Origin: Pseudomonas putida | Lineage (GTDB): Bacteria > Pseudomonadota > Gammaproteobacteria > Pseudomonadales > Pseudomonadaceae | Direction of reading: 5' to 3' | Length of the DNA: 64,000 bases | Assembly (NCBI RefSeq): GCF_025905425.1 | Contig: NZ_CP109603.1 | Location: 780,001 to 844,000 of the forward strand | Shown: in pieces, positions 9,536-18,114 of the stretch | Layout: each line of letters begins with the position of its first letter | Position numbering within the stretch: position 1 is the stretch's first letter | Program-made: the position numbers and the translations under genes | Notes under the pieces: model-generated | What the model was told of the DNA's origin: nothing | Databases searched by the model: none | What the model saw: only the letters and a program-made list of their open reading frames with translations

Positions 9536-10363
9536 GTGTCTACGGGTAATTTGGATTTCGAACAGTTCCGGGTCTTCCTGGAGAAAGCCTGTGGCATCCT
9601 GCTGGGCGAGAATAAGCAGTACCTGGTCTCCAGCCGTCTCAACAAGCTGATGGAGCAACAGGGCATCAAGAGTCTGGGTGAGCTGGTGCAGCGCATCCAG
9701 ACCCAGCCGCGCAGCGGCTTGCGCGAACAGGTGGTCGACGCGATGACGACCAACGAGACTCTGTGGTTCCGCGATACCTACCCCTTCGAGGTGCTGAAGA
9801 ACAAGGTCATCCCCGAGTTCATCAAGAATAACCCGGGCCAGCGCCTGCGCATGTGGTCGGCGGCCTGCTCATCGGGGCAGGAGCCTTACTCCATCTCGAT
9901 GGCCATCGACGAGTTCGAGCGCAGCAACCTGGGCCAGTTGAAGATGGGGGCGCAGATCGTCGCCACCGACCTGTCCGGGACCATGCTGACCAACTGCAAG
10001 ACCGGCGAATACGACAGCCTGGCGATTGCCCGCGGCTTGTCCCAAGAACGCCTGCAGCGTTACTTCGACCCCAAGGGGCCGGGGCGTTGGGCGGTCAAGC
10101 CGGCCATTCGCAGCCGCGTCGAGTTCCGCTCGTTCAACCTGCTCGACAGCTACGCCAGCCTGGGCAAGTTCGACATCGTGTTCTGCCGCAACGTGCTGAT
10201 CTATTTTTCGGCCCAGGTGAAGAAGGACATCCTGCTGCGCATCCACAGCACGCTCAAGCCTGGGGGTTACCTGTTCCTTGGGGCTTCGGAGGCGTTGAAT
10301 GGGTTGCCGGACCATTACCAGATGGTGCAGTGCAGCCCGGGGATTATCTACCAGGCCAAGTAA
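9536..10363 (+). CDS. cheR: Chemotaxis protein methyltransferase CheR
   Basis: S-adenosylmethionine-dependent enzyme that methylates glutamates of chemoreceptors. It is 275 residues from a GTG start. The N-terminal helical CheR domain (about 5-75) includes EQFRVFLEKACGILLGENKQ. The catalytic Rossmann domain has the SAM motif MWSAACSSGQEPYSISMA, the acidic IVATDLSGTML, and DIVFCRNVLIYF. It is full length. It follows cheV and precedes the 500-bp gap before flgB, as in other Pseudomonas flagellar clusters. Confidence 0.96.
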   Translation: MSTGNLDFEQFRVFLEKACGILLGENKQYLVSSRLNKLMEQQGIKSLGELVQRIQTQPRSGLREQVVDAMTTNETLWFRDTYPFEVLKNKVIPEFIKNNPGQRLRMWSAACSSGQEPYSISMAIDEFERSNLGQLKMGAQIVATDLSGTMLTNCKTGEYDSLAIARGLSQERLQRYFDPKGPGRWAVKPAIRSRVEFRSFNLLDSYASLGKFDIVFCRNVLIYFSAQVKKDILLRIHSTLKPGGYLFLGASEALNGLPDHYQMVQCSPGIIYQAK

Positions 10364-10397
10364 GGCCAGGTGGGTATGCCTTGAGGGTTGTGGTGCC

Positions 10398-10629
10398 TGT
10401 GAGATCGAGCGCCGCCCGCGCGGCGCATCGCGACGCAAGGCCGCTCCCACATTTGTCTCGGGCCAGTGAGGCCTGTGAGATTTGCGCGCGACCGCTTTGT
10501 TTGTCCGACTTGATATTTCGCCATGCTCCAAGGGGCCGCGCGCCCATGTCCCAGGACTAATTGGCCCGAAACAAATGTGGGAGCGGCCTTGCGTCGCGAT
10601 GCGCCGCGCGGGCGGCGCTCGATCTCACA
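10398..10629. repeat. Near-perfect 68-bp inverted repeat (REPIN/MITE-like)
   Basis: 10398-10465 is the reverse complement of 10562-10629 with a single mismatch by my base-by-base reading. Each arm contains the subpalindromes GCCGCCCGCGCGGC and GATCGAGC and ends in GGGCCA. The 96-bp centre contains a further GGCCTGTGAGAT copy of the arm start. The whole could form one long cruciform or mRNA hairpin. It resembles a composite of REP-like units, with no transposase inside. Confidence 0.85.
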
Positions 10630-10799
10630 AGCGCCAAATCGCTATCGTCAAACCCTGACGTCAATATTTTGTTTTGCCGCTTTTGCCGCCCGGCAATTGC
10701 CGCTTTTCCCTCCCCAGGCGGAAGCACTTTGCCGCTTTTCTGGCATCAAGCCTGCCAGTTCATCCCTCGCAACCCCGTGTTTCCGGCCTTTCCGGTGGT

Positions 10800-10815
10800 T
10801 GGCACAGCCCTTGCT
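10800..10815 (+). promoter_or_regulatory. Sigma-54 promoter of flgBCDE
   Basis: TGGCACAGCCCTTGCT matches TGGCAC-N5-TTGCW with GG-N10-GC spacing. It lies 49 bp before the flgB ATG. FleQ- or FleR-dependent RpoN transcription of flgBCDE is known in P. aeruginosa. Confidence 0.85.
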
Positions 10816-10863
10816 ATACCTTGCTCAACGACACTCCGGTCAACCTTTGAAGGTTTCCCCGAC

Positions 10864-11271
10864 ATGAGCATCAGCTTCGACAAGGCGCTTGGCATTCACG
10901 AAAAGGCTCTGGGCTTCCGCGCCCAGCGCGCTGAAGTGCTGGCCAACAACATCGCCAACGCCGATACGCCCAACTACAAGGCGCGTGACATGGACTTCTC
11001 CTCGGTGCTCGCTGCCGAGAGTGAAAAACAGCAAAGCGGCCGCTTCGCCCTGGACCGTACCAACAGCCGGCACATCGAGGCCGACGGCCTGGCCATCGCC
11101 GACGACACGCTCAAATACCGCACCCCGATGCAGCCATCGATCGACCAGAACACCGTCGACGCTCATCTAGAGCAATCGAACTACACCGAAAACGCCATCG
11201 GATTCCAGGCAAGCTTCACCTTGCTCAACAGTAAATTCAAAGGGCTGGTTTCGGCCCTGCGCGGAGAGTAA
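10864..11271 (+). CDS. flgB: Flagellar proximal rod protein FlgB
   Basis: Rod subunit exported through the flagellar type III apparatus into the periplasm, 135 residues from ATG 10864. The longer open frame to 10561 lies in the inverted repeat and upstream of the promoter, so it is rejected. The start MSISFDKALGIHEKALGFRA and the rod-family motif VLANNIANADTPNYKARDMD are diagnostic. The C-terminal helix reads YTENAIGFQASFTLLNSKFK. It is the first gene of flgBCDE, with a sigma-54 promoter immediately upstream. Confidence 0.96.
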   Translation: MSISFDKALGIHEKALGFRAQRAEVLANNIANADTPNYKARDMDFSSVLAAESEKQQSGRFALDRTNSRHIEADGLAIADDTLKYRTPMQPSIDQNTVDAHLEQSNYTENAIGFQASFTLLNSKFKGLVSALRGE

Positions 11272-11273
11272 TC

Positions 11274-11717
11274 ATGTCCCTTTCCAGTGTCTTCAACATT
11301 GCCGGTAGCGGCATGAGCGCGCAGAACACCCGCCTCAACACTGTGGCCTCGAACATCGCCAACGCCGAGACCGTGTCGTCGAGCATCGACCAGACCTACC
11401 GCGCCCGTCACCCGGTGTTCGCCACCACCTTCCAGAATGCGCAGGGCGGTACCAGCCAGTCGCTGTTCGAGGATCAGGGCGAAGCCGGGCAGGGTGTGCA
11501 GGTCAAAGGCATCGTCGAGGACCAGAGCAACCTGGAGGCGCGCTACGAGCCAAACCACCCGGCGGCGAACAAGGACGGCTACGTCTACTACCCAAACGTC
11601 AACGTGGTCGAGGAGATGGCTGACATGATCTCTGCCAGCCGTGCGTTCCAGACCAACGCCGAGCTGATGAATACGGCCAAGGCCATGATGCAGAAGGTCC
11701 TGACCCTGGGTCAGTGA
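11274..11717 (+). CDS. flgC: Flagellar proximal rod protein FlgC
   Basis: Rod subunit of 147 residues that stacks with FlgB and FlgF below FlgG. The N-terminal rod motif is present as FNIAGSGMSAQNTRLNTVAS and NIANAETVSSS. The conserved C-terminal VNVVEEMADMISASRAFQTN ends with NTAKAMMQKVLTLGQ. It starts two bases after the flgB stop, indicating tight coupling. Length is normal for the family. Confidence 0.96.
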   Translation: MSLSSVFNIAGSGMSAQNTRLNTVASNIANAETVSSSIDQTYRARHPVFATTFQNAQGGTSQSLFEDQGEAGQGVQVKGIVEDQSNLEARYEPNHPAANKDGYVYYPNVNVVEEMADMISASRAFQTNAELMNTAKAMMQKVLTLGQ

Positions 11718-11732
11718 TAAGGAATTCAGACC

Positions 11733-12437
11733 ATGGCAATCGATACTACTGGCGTTAATCTCAAAGACGTACTCGCAGCGTCGGGTGTCGGTACTGCTGC
11801 CAAGAAGGCTGCGGACACGGCATCCAAAACTGGCAACGACTCGCTTGGCAAGGACGCGTTCCTGCAATTGCTGGTCACCCAGATGCAGCACCAGAACCCG
11901 CTAGACCCGCAGGACAACGGCGAGTTCGTTGCTCAGTTGGCGCAGTTCAGCAGCCTGGAAGGGATTACATCGCTGAATGACTCGGTCAGCGCGATCACCA
12001 GTTCCCTGGGCTCGTCCCAGGCCCTGCAGGCCTCTTCGCTTGTCGGGCGCTCGGTGGTGGTACAGAACAACAAGGCGGTGGTCGACACCACTGAAAGCTT
12101 CAACGCGCAGTTCGTTGTGCCGCAGGCGATCAGCGAAGCGAAGATCACCATCAAGGACAAGGACGGTAACACCGTCAAGACCATTGAATTGGGTGAGCAG
12201 AAAGCCGGTTATGCGGACTTCATCTGGGATGGCACCAATGCCAGCGGCGAAAAAGTCGACCCAGGTACCTACACCTTTACCGCCAGTACCACCGTGGATG
12301 GCAAGTCGGTGCAGATGAGCACGTTGCTCCCGGCAAAGGTCACCAGCGTCAGCTTCAGCGCCGCTGGCGAGATGGTGTTGAACCTTGCTGGTGTGGGCAA
12401 GGTTTCCCTGTCTGACGTACAAACCATCGGTATCTAA
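11733..12437 (+). CDS. flgD: Flagellar hook capping protein FlgD
   Basis: Scaffold protein that caps the growing hook and directs FlgE assembly, then is replaced by FlgK. It is 234 residues. The conserved N-terminal export and cap region contains GKDAFLQLLVTQMQHQNPLD followed by QDNGEFVAQLAQFSSLEG. The C-terminal half has FlgD Ig-like and Tudor-like features, for example DFIWDGTNASGEKVDPGTYT. It lies 15 bp after flgC and 31 bp before flgE. Confidence 0.96.
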   Translation: MAIDTTGVNLKDVLAASGVGTAAKKAADTASKTGNDSLGKDAFLQLLVTQMQHQNPLDPQDNGEFVAQLAQFSSLEGITSLNDSVSAITSSLGSSQALQASSLVGRSVVVQNNKAVVDTTESFNAQFVVPQAISEAKITIKDKDGNTVKTIELGEQKAGYADFIWDGTNASGEKVDPGTYTFTASTTVDGKSVQMSTLLPAKVTSVSFSAAGEMVLNLAGVGKVSLSDVQTIGI

Positions 12438-12468
12438 GGCCGGTCAATACGGCAAATGGAGTGTCCTT

Positions 12469-14223
12469 ATGTCTTTCAATATCGGCCTTAGTGGTCTGTA
12501 CGCAGCGAACAAGCAGCTTGATGTCACCGGCAACAATATTGCAAACGTCAATACCACCGGGTTCAAATCGTCTCGTGCCGAATTTGCAGACGTCTATGCA
12601 GGTTCCAACCGCCTGGGCGTAGGCAAGAACCAGATCGGTAACGGCGTGCGCTTGGCTGCTGTTTCCCAGCGGTTTGCCCAGGGCGATGTCAACACCACCG
12701 GGAATGCGCTGGACATGGGCATTCAAGGGCAGGGGTTCTTTGTGCTGTCTGACAATGGCTCGCATGTCTACACCCGAGCGGGCGCCTTCCAGCCCAGTAA
12801 AGACAACTTTGTGATTACCTCGGATGGCCTGCGGCTGCAGGGTTATGCGGCCGACGCGAGCGGCAAGATCCAGAAGAGTGGGCTGACTGACCTGAAGATT
12901 GATACCTCGGCATTGCAGCCCAAGGCGACTTCGCTGATTGATCAGGGCATCAACCTGAACTCGTCGGCAAAATCGATTCCATTCCAGGTCTATGACAACA
13001 CCACGCCGCCGACCATGGGTGCGTTCAACCCGGCGGATGCAAGTACCTATCAGCGTTCGACGTCCAGCACTGTGCAAGACAGTGACGGTGTCGACCACAC
13101 CGTGGAGCAGTACTACCGAAAGACCGGTACCAATGAGTGGACCATGTACACCTTGGTCGATGGGCGCAATCCGTTCGATCCGACCAGCACAACCCCGGTG
13201 GCGGGTGTCATCGACTACAACAGCGATGGGTCCATCAGTGGCATGCTTGCTGACAGCAATGGCGTGCCGAGCGGGGCGTCGTTCACCGTAAGCAACGGTA
13301 ACTTCAACATGACCGGCTGGGTGCCTGCCATGCAGGATGCCAATGGTGACTGGGCCGCCAGCGGTGCTACCGGTGCTGCTCAAACGCTGGGCGTCACTTC
13401 GCCAGCCTTGGTTGCGAACAAACCGTTCGATCCGGCCGACGAAGCCACTTATAACCGTTCATTCCCAACCAAGGTGTATGACAGCCAAGGCAACGAGCAC
13501 ACCCTGGAGCAGTTCTATCGCAAAACTGGCACCAACGAGTGGACCATGTACACCCTGGTCGATGGGCGTAACCCGTTCGATCCAAGCAGCACCCAGCCGC
13601 TGGTGGGCACCATCAATTTCAATAGCGATGGCTCGGTCAACTCAATGACGGCGGACAACACCGGCCTGCCTGTCGGTACGTCGTTCACTGTTGCCAACAA
13701 TACCTTCAGCATGGTGGGTTGGGTGCCGGCGTCCCAGGGGGCTTCGGGTAACTGGGGTGCCAATGGCGCGGTGGGCAATGCCACTGGCATGAAGCTGTCG
13801 ATGGCCAGCACGACCTCCTACAACACTGAGACTGCACGTATGTCGCAATCTCAGGATGGCTATGCCACCGGTATTTTGTCGAACTTGAGCATCGATGCGA
13901 CAGGCGTGCTGTTCGCCAGCTTCAGCAATGGGCAGTCCCGTGCCATTGGCCAGGTGGCGTTGGCCAGTTTCGCTAACGAGCAGGGCCTTCAGCAGATCGG
14001 TGGTACTCGTTGGACTGAAACCTACAACTCCGGCATTCCCGGTATCGATGCGCCGAAGACAGGTACCCTGGGTGCTATCGAGTCCAATGCGCTGGAAGGG
14101 TCGAACGTCAACCTGACTCAGGAGCTGGTGGAGCTGATCAAGGCACAAAGCAACTACCAGGCGAACGCCAAGACCATTTCGACTGAAAGCACCATCATGC
14201 AGACCATCATCCAGATGGCCTGA
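12469..14223 (+). CDS. flgE: Flagellar hook protein FlgE with internal tandem duplication
   Basis: Structural subunit of the hook, 584 residues from ATG 12469. The N-terminal rod/hook motif SFNIGLSGLYAANKQLDVTG and the C-terminal SNVNLTQELVELIKAQSNYQ are intact. It is longer than the roughly 400-residue enterobacterial FlgE. The excess is explained by two tandem copies of a 134-residue module in the surface domain (about residues 193-326 and 327-460, offset exactly 402 bp). Both copies contain KTGTNEWTMYTLVDGRNPFD. The ends form the D0/D1 core, so the duplication probably adds an exposed hook domain. A hairpin terminator follows at 14250. Confidence 0.95.
   Translation: MSFNIGLSGLYAANKQLDVTGNNIANVNTTGFKSSRAEFADVYAGSNRLGVGKNQIGNGVRLAAVSQRFAQGDVNTTGNALDMGIQGQGFFVLSDNGSHVYTRAGAFQPSKDNFVITSDGLRLQGYAADASGKIQKSGLTDLKIDTSALQPKATSLIDQGINLNSSAKSIPFQVYDNTTPPTMGAFNPADASTYQRSTSSTVQDSDGVDHTVEQYYRKTGTNEWTMYTLVDGRNPFDPTSTTPVAGVIDYNSDGSISGMLADSNGVPSGASFTVSNGNFNMTGWVPAMQDANGDWAASGATGAAQTLGVTSPALVANKPFDPADEATYNRSFPTKVYDSQGNEHTLEQFYRKTGTNEWTMYTLVDGRNPFDPSSTQPLVGTINFNSDGSVNSMTADNTGLPVGTSFTVANNTFSMVGWVPASQGASGNWGANGAVGNATGMKLSMASTTSYNTETARMSQSQDGYATGILSNLSIDATGVLFASFSNGQSRAIGQVALASFANEQGLQQIGGTRWTETYNSGIPGIDAPKTGTLGAIESNALEGSNVNLTQELVELIKAQSNYQANAKTISTESTIMQTIIQMA
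13045..13848 (+). repeat. Tandem 402-bp duplication inside flgE
   Basis: Two copies of about 402 bp start near 13045 and 13447. Matching landmarks keep the 402-bp offset, for example the AAG-ACC / AAA-ACT codons of KTGTNEW at 13120 and 13522. The core KTGTNEWTMYTLVDGRNPFD is identical at protein level, with several synonymous base changes, and the rest has drifted further. The duplication is therefore not recent. Confidence 0.85.
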
Positions 14224-14249
14224 TGGACGCTTTTTGATGGTGTGTAGAT

Positions 14250-14274
14250 AAACCCCTTTCTTGTGAAGGGGTTT
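14250..14274 (+). terminator. Terminator after flgE
   Basis: AAACCCCTT and AAGGGGTTT form a 9-bp stem with a short loop, 27 bp after the flgE stop, followed by a T-rich tail (GTCGTTTTG). It probably ends the flgBCDE transcript. Confidence 0.75.
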
Positions 14275-14294
14275 GTCGTTTTGTAGGAGGGCTC

Positions 14295-14480
14295 ATGAAA
14301 AAGCAGCTTGTCGCTTGGCTGGCAGCGTTCTGCCTCTATCACGCGCAGGCAGGTACCGCGCCGTGGTGGCGCTGGGAGAGCCAAGTGGATGGGCGCTTGG
14401 TGTGTTCCCAGTGGTCGCCAGGGGAAGGGTGGAAGCGGTTCGCGGGGCCTTACAACAATGGTGGGTGTCGTGAACGCTAG
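14295..14480 (+). CDS. Small exported protein of unknown function
   Basis: Product of 61 residues that I do not recognise. It begins MKKQLVAWLAAFCLYHAQAG, a convincing signal peptide with a likely cut near AQA-G. The mature part is about 40 residues, rich in Trp and Gly (PWWRWESQVDG, SQWSPGEGWKR), with two cysteines (VCSQW and GGCRER) that could form a disulfide in the periplasm. A strong ribosome site (TAGGAGG) sits just before the ATG, which supports translation. It lies between the flgE terminator and the flgF promoter. A small hypothetical gene at this place is, from memory, also present in P. putida. Function unknown. Confidence 0.65.
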   Translation: MKKQLVAWLAAFCLYHAQAGTAPWWRWESQVDGRLVCSQWSPGEGWKRFAGPYNNGGCRER

Positions 14481-14588
14481 CGGTCGCTTTGCCGTTATCG
14501 GCAATCCGGCGCCGGATAACCGACGTTCAGCGTGTGGGTGGTTCCCGCAAGAGCCCGTATCCACGGGCTTTTTCATGATTTCATGAAG

Positions 14589-14605
14589 TTGGTTCGGAAC
14601 TTGCC
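14589..14605 (+). promoter_or_regulatory. Candidate sigma-54 promoter of flgFGHIJKL
   Basis: TTGGTTCGGAACTTGCC has GG-N10-GC spacing and a full TTGC -12 element, 60 bp before the flgF start. The -24 box is weaker than consensus (TGGTTC for TGGCAC). RpoN dependence of flgF operons is known in P. aeruginosa. Confidence 0.65.
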
Positions 14606-14664
14606 TTACTGCCTCCATAGCGACGGCGAGCGGCAAACGACCGCCACTGCAGCGGAGGATAACT

Positions 14665-15405
14665 GTGGACAAGATGCTTTACGTGGCCATGACCGGCGCC
14701 AGCCAGAACGCGCTGGCGCAGAAGGCCCATGCCAACAACCTGGCGAACATTTCCACCAACGGCTTTCAGCGCGACCTGGAGCAGGCGCGCTCGATGCCGG
14801 TGTTTGGCGACAGCTTTCCGGCGCGCGCCTTCGCCATGACCGAACGCCCGGCCACCGACTTCAGTGAAGGCCCGATGGTCGAGACCGGCCGCGAGCTGGA
14901 CGTGACCGTGGCCGGCAAGGGTTTTATCGCCGTGCAGGCCCCGGATGGCAGCGAAGCCTATGTGCGCACCGGCAGCCTGAACATCGACGCCTTGGGCGTG
15001 CTGCGTGCCGGCAACGGTATGCCGGTGATCGGCAACGGCGGCCCGATTGCCATTCCGCCGGAGCAGAAAGTTGAAGTGGGTGCTGACGGCACTATCAGCA
15101 TTCGCGCCATGGGTGAAGACCCACGCGTGATGGCCGAGGTCGACCGCATCAAACTGGTCAACCCCGACATCAAAGGCCTGACCAAGGGCCTGGACGGCAT
15201 GATTCACACCACCAATGGCCAACCGGCAGATGCCGACGTCAACGTTCGCGTGGTGTCGGGCTTTCTGGAAGGCAGCAACGTCAACGCCGTCGAGGAAATG
15301 ACCTCGGTGCTGGCGTTGTCCCGTCAGTTCGAACTGCACGTCAAGATGATGAACGCGGCCAAGGAAGGCGACGAAGCCATGGCGCGTGTTTTGCAAATCG
15401 GCTAA
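14665..15405 (+). CDS. flgF: Flagellar proximal rod protein FlgF
   Basis: Rod subunit of 246 residues with a GTG start preceded by the ribosome site GGAGG. The N-terminal rod motif MLYVAMTGASQNALAQKAHA and then NNLANISTNGFQRDLEQARS is clear. The C-terminal motif is LEGSNVNAVEEMTSVLALSR. The middle resembles the FlgE/F/G hook-basal-body domain. It is the first gene of flgFGHIJKL and is separated from flgE by a terminator and a small exported gene. Confidence 0.96.
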   Translation: MDKMLYVAMTGASQNALAQKAHANNLANISTNGFQRDLEQARSMPVFGDSFPARAFAMTERPATDFSEGPMVETGRELDVTVAGKGFIAVQAPDGSEAYVRTGSLNIDALGVLRAGNGMPVIGNGGPIAIPPEQKVEVGADGTISIRAMGEDPRVMAEVDRIKLVNPDIKGLTKGLDGMIHTTNGQPADADVNVRVVSGFLEGSNVNAVEEMTSVLALSRQFELHVKMMNAAKEGDEAMARVLQIG

Positions 15406-15451
15406 TCACATTTGAACGGGTGCCGTAAAACAGGCGCACGAGGAGAACAGC

Positions 15452-16237
15452 ATGCTTCCGGCTCTTTGGGTCGCTAAAACCGGCCTGTCCGCCCAGGACA
15501 CCAACCTGACGGTCATTTCCAACAACCTGGCCAACGTCTCGACCACCGGTTTCAAGCGTGATCGCGCCGAATTCCAGGACCTGCTCTACCAGATCAAGCG
15601 TCAGCCCGGCGCCCAGTCGACCCAGGACAGCGAGCTGCCTTCGGGCCTGCAGGTAGGTACCGGTGTGCGCATTGTCGGCACCCAGAAAAACTTCACTACC
15701 GGCAGCCTGCAGACCACCGAGAACCCGCTGGACATGGCGGTCAATGGCCGTGGCTTCTTCCAGATCCTGCAGCCCGATGGCACCGTTTCCTACACCCGCG
15801 ACGGCACCTTCCACCTGAACTCCGATGGCCAGATCGTCAATGCCGACGGCATGGCGCTGGAACCTGCCATCGTCGTGCCAAATGACGCACAGACCTTCAC
15901 CGTCGGCCAGGATGGCACGGTGTCGATCACCGTCGCGGGCAACCCGGCGGCGCAGGTAATCGGCAACATTCAGACCGCCGACTTCATCAACCCCGCTGGC
16001 CTGCAGGCAATGGGCAACAACCTGTTCCTGGAAACCGCCGCCAGCGGCGCGCCGCAAGTCGGCACCCCAGGCCTGAACGGCTTTGGCACCACCCTGCAGC
16101 AGACCTTGGAAAACTCCAACGTCAGCACCGTGGAAGAGCTGGTGAACATGATCACCACTCAGCGTGCCTACGAGATGAACTCCAAAGTCATCTCCACCGC
16201 CGACCAGATGCTGTCGTTCGTCACCCAGCAGCTGTAA
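15452..16237 (+). CDS. flgG: Flagellar distal rod protein FlgG
   Basis: Distal rod subunit of 261 residues that passes through the P and L rings and joins the hook. The N-terminal motif LPALWVAKTGLSAQDTNLTV and NNLANVSTTGFKRDRAEFQD and the C-terminal SNVSTVEELVNMITTQRAYE are typical, and the length is standard. A good ribosome site (GAGGAG) precedes the ATG. A weak sigma-28-like element (TAAT-N15-GCCGTAAA, 15403-15429) lies just before it, but its role is doubtful. Confidence 0.97.
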   Translation: MLPALWVAKTGLSAQDTNLTVISNNLANVSTTGFKRDRAEFQDLLYQIKRQPGAQSTQDSELPSGLQVGTGVRIVGTQKNFTTGSLQTTENPLDMAVNGRGFFQILQPDGTVSYTRDGTFHLNSDGQIVNADGMALEPAIVVPNDAQTFTVGQDGTVSITVAGNPAAQVIGNIQTADFINPAGLQAMGNNLFLETAASGAPQVGTPGLNGFGTTLQQTLENSNVSTVEELVNMITTQRAYEMNSKVISTADQMLSFVTQQL

Positions 16238-16285
16238 GCCCCTGAACCTGGCCCCGTAGCCCAGTTACACCGTGAGGTAAGCGTC

Positions 16286-16981
16286 ATGAATCGTCTGTTG
16301 TCCGTCTTCGCCCTGGGGGGGGCGGTGTTGTTGGCAGGTTGCGTCGGCCCGACGCCCAAGCCCAACGACCCGTACTATGCGCCGGTGTTGCCGCGCACCC
16401 CGTTGCCGGCGGCGGCCAACAACGGTTCGATCTACCAGGCCGGGTTCGAGCAGAACCTGTACAGCGACCGCAAGGCGTTCCGGGTGGGTGACATCATCAC
16501 CATCACGCTCAACGAACGCACTTCTGCCAGCAAGAACGCAGGCTCGCAGATCCAGAAGAACAGCAAGGCCGACATCGGCCTGAGCTCGCTGTTCGGCAGC
16601 ACGCCCAACACCAACAACCCATTCGGCGGCGGTGACCTGTCGCTGGAAGCCGGTTACAGCGGCGAGCGCGCCACCAAGGGCGACAGCAAGGCCACCCAGG
16701 GCAACACCCTGACCGGTTCGATCACCGTGACCGTGGCCGAAGTGCTGCCCAACGGCATCATCGCCGTGCGCGGCGAGAAGTGGCTGACCTTGAATACCGG
16801 CGAAGAGCTGGTGCGCATTGCCGGCATGATCCGCGCTGACGACATCGCCACCGATAACACCGTGCCGTCCACTCGTGTGGCCGATGCGCGCATCACCTAT
16901 TCCGGGACCGGCTCGTTTGCCGATGCCAGCCAGCCCGGGTGGCTGGACCGCTTCTTCATCAGCCCGCTTTGGCCTTTCTGA
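16286..16981 (+). CDS. flgH: Flagellar L-ring lipoprotein FlgH
   Basis: Outer-membrane L-ring subunit, 231 residues. It has a lipoprotein signal peptide with lipobox LLAGC, giving Cys19 as the lipidated residue. The FlgH core contains [20 protein letters not shown] and [20 protein letters not shown], and the protein ends [11 protein letters not shown], the usual FlgH C terminus. It sits between flgG and flgI in the operon. Confidence 0.97.
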   Translation: MNRLLSVFALGGAVLLAGCVGPTPKPNDPYYAPVLPRTPLPAAANNGSIYQAGFEQNLYSDRKAFRVGDIITITLNERTSASKNAGSQIQKNSKADIGLSSLFGSTPNTNNPFGGGDLSLEAGYSGERATKGDSKATQGNTLTGSITVTVAEVLPNGIIAVRGEKWLTLNTGEELVRIAGMIRADDIATDNTVPSTRVADARITYSGTGSFADASQPGWLDRFFISPLWPF

Positions 16982-16987
16982 GTACGG

Positions 16988-18103
16988 ATGACCATGTTCA
17001 ACGTGAGGCAGCTGATTGCCGCAACCCTGCTACTGTCCTGCGCCTTCGCGGCCCAGGCCGAGCGCCTGAAGGACATCGCCAGCATCTCTGGCGTGCGTTC
17101 CAACCAGTTGATCGGTTACGGCCTGGTGGTGGGGCTCAACGGCACGGGTGACCAGACCACCCAGACGCCGTTCACCCTGCAGACCTTCAACAACATGCTG
17201 TCGCAGTTCGGCATCAAGGTGCCGGCGGGTTCTGGCAACGTGCAGCTGAAAAACGTCGCGGCGGTGTCGGTGCATGCCGACCTGCCGGCGTTCGCCAAGC
17301 CCGGCCAGGTGGTGGACATTACGGTGTCGTCGATCGGTAACTCCAAGAGCTTGCGCGGTGGCAGCCTGCTGCTGACCCCGCTCAAGGGTATCGACGGCAA
17401 CGTCTACGCCATCGCCCAGGGCAACCTGGTGGTGGGCGGCTTCGATGCCGAAGGCCGCGATGGCTCGAAGATCACCGTCAACGTTCCGTCGGCCGGGCGT
17501 ATTCCCGGTGGCGCCAGCGTCGAGCGGGCGGTGCCGAGTGGGTTCAACCAGGGCAACAGCCTGACCCTGAACCTCAATCGCCCAGACTTCACCACCGCCA
17601 AGCGGATCGTCGACAAGGTCAACGAACTGCTCGGCCCTGGTGTCGCCCAGGCTGTGGATGGTGGTTCGGTGCGTGTCAGCGCGCCGATGGACCCGAGCCA
17701 GCGGGTGGACTACCTGTCGATCCTTGAAAACCTCGAGATCGACCCGGGCCAGGCGGTGGCGAAGGTCATCATCAACTCGCGTACCGGCACCATCGTGATT
17801 GGCCAGAACGTCAAGGTTTCGCCTGCTGCGGTGACCCACGGCAGCCTGACCGTGACCATTACCGAAGACCCGATCGTCAGCCAGCCGGGCGCGTTCTCCA
17901 ATGGCGAGACCGCCGTGGTGCCACGCTCGCGGGTCAACGCCGAGCAGGAAGCCAAGCCGATGTTCAAGTTTGGCCCGGGTACCACGCTGGATGAAATCGT
18001 CCGCGCGGTGAACCAGGTCGGTGCGGCGCCCAGCGACCTGATGGCGATCCTCGAAGCCCTGAAACAGGCCGGCGCCTTGCAAGCCGACCTGATCGTGATC
18101 TGA
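16988..18103 (+). CDS. flgI: Flagellar P-ring protein FlgI
   Basis: Periplasmic P-ring subunit of 371 residues. An N-terminal signal peptide ([20 protein letters not shown], cut after AQA) precedes the mature start [20 protein letters not shown]. Other conserved segments are [20 protein letters not shown] and the C-terminal [21 protein letters not shown] second ATG two codons downstream (16994) is an equally good start and changes nothing in the mature protein. Assembly would need FlgA, which is encoded at 7725-8477. Confidence 0.97.
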   Translation: MTMFNVRQLIAATLLLSCAFAAQAERLKDIASISGVRSNQLIGYGLVVGLNGTGDQTTQTPFTLQTFNNMLSQFGIKVPAGSGNVQLKNVAAVSVHADLPAFAKPGQVVDITVSSIGNSKSLRGGSLLLTPLKGIDGNVYAIAQGNLVVGGFDAEGRDGSKITVNVPSAGRIPGGASVERAVPSGFNQGNSLTLNLNRPDFTTAKRIVDKVNELLGPGVAQAVDGGSVRVSAPMDPSQRVDYLSILENLEIDPGQAVAKVIINSRTGTIVIGQNVKVSPAAVTHGSLTVTITEDPIVSQPGAFSNGETAVVPRSRVNAEQEAKPMFKFGPGTTLDEIVRAVNQVGAAPSDLMAILEALKQAGALQADLIVI

Positions 18104-18114
18104 GGACGCAGCGG

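Larger units (their letters stand above)
10364..10863. other. 500-bp gene-free region with giant inverted repeat and flgB promoter
   Basis: No credible gene is present: the open frames here run through repeats and show no domain. The stretch holds a 68-bp inverted-repeat pair (10398-10465 and 10562-10629) with a 96-bp centre, an AT/pyrimidine-rich spacer (about 10645-10790), and a sigma-54 promoter for flgB at 10800-10815. Confidence 0.7.

Noticed and set aside
10561..10863. N-terminal extension of flgB by about 100 codons
   Set aside because: It translates the 68-bp inverted repeat and the sigma-54 promoter. The conserved FlgB start is at 10864.
15403..15429. Sigma-28-like element before flgG
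   Set aside because: TAAT-N15-GCCGTAAA is a partial match inside an operon that already has a promoter before flgF. Probably chance.
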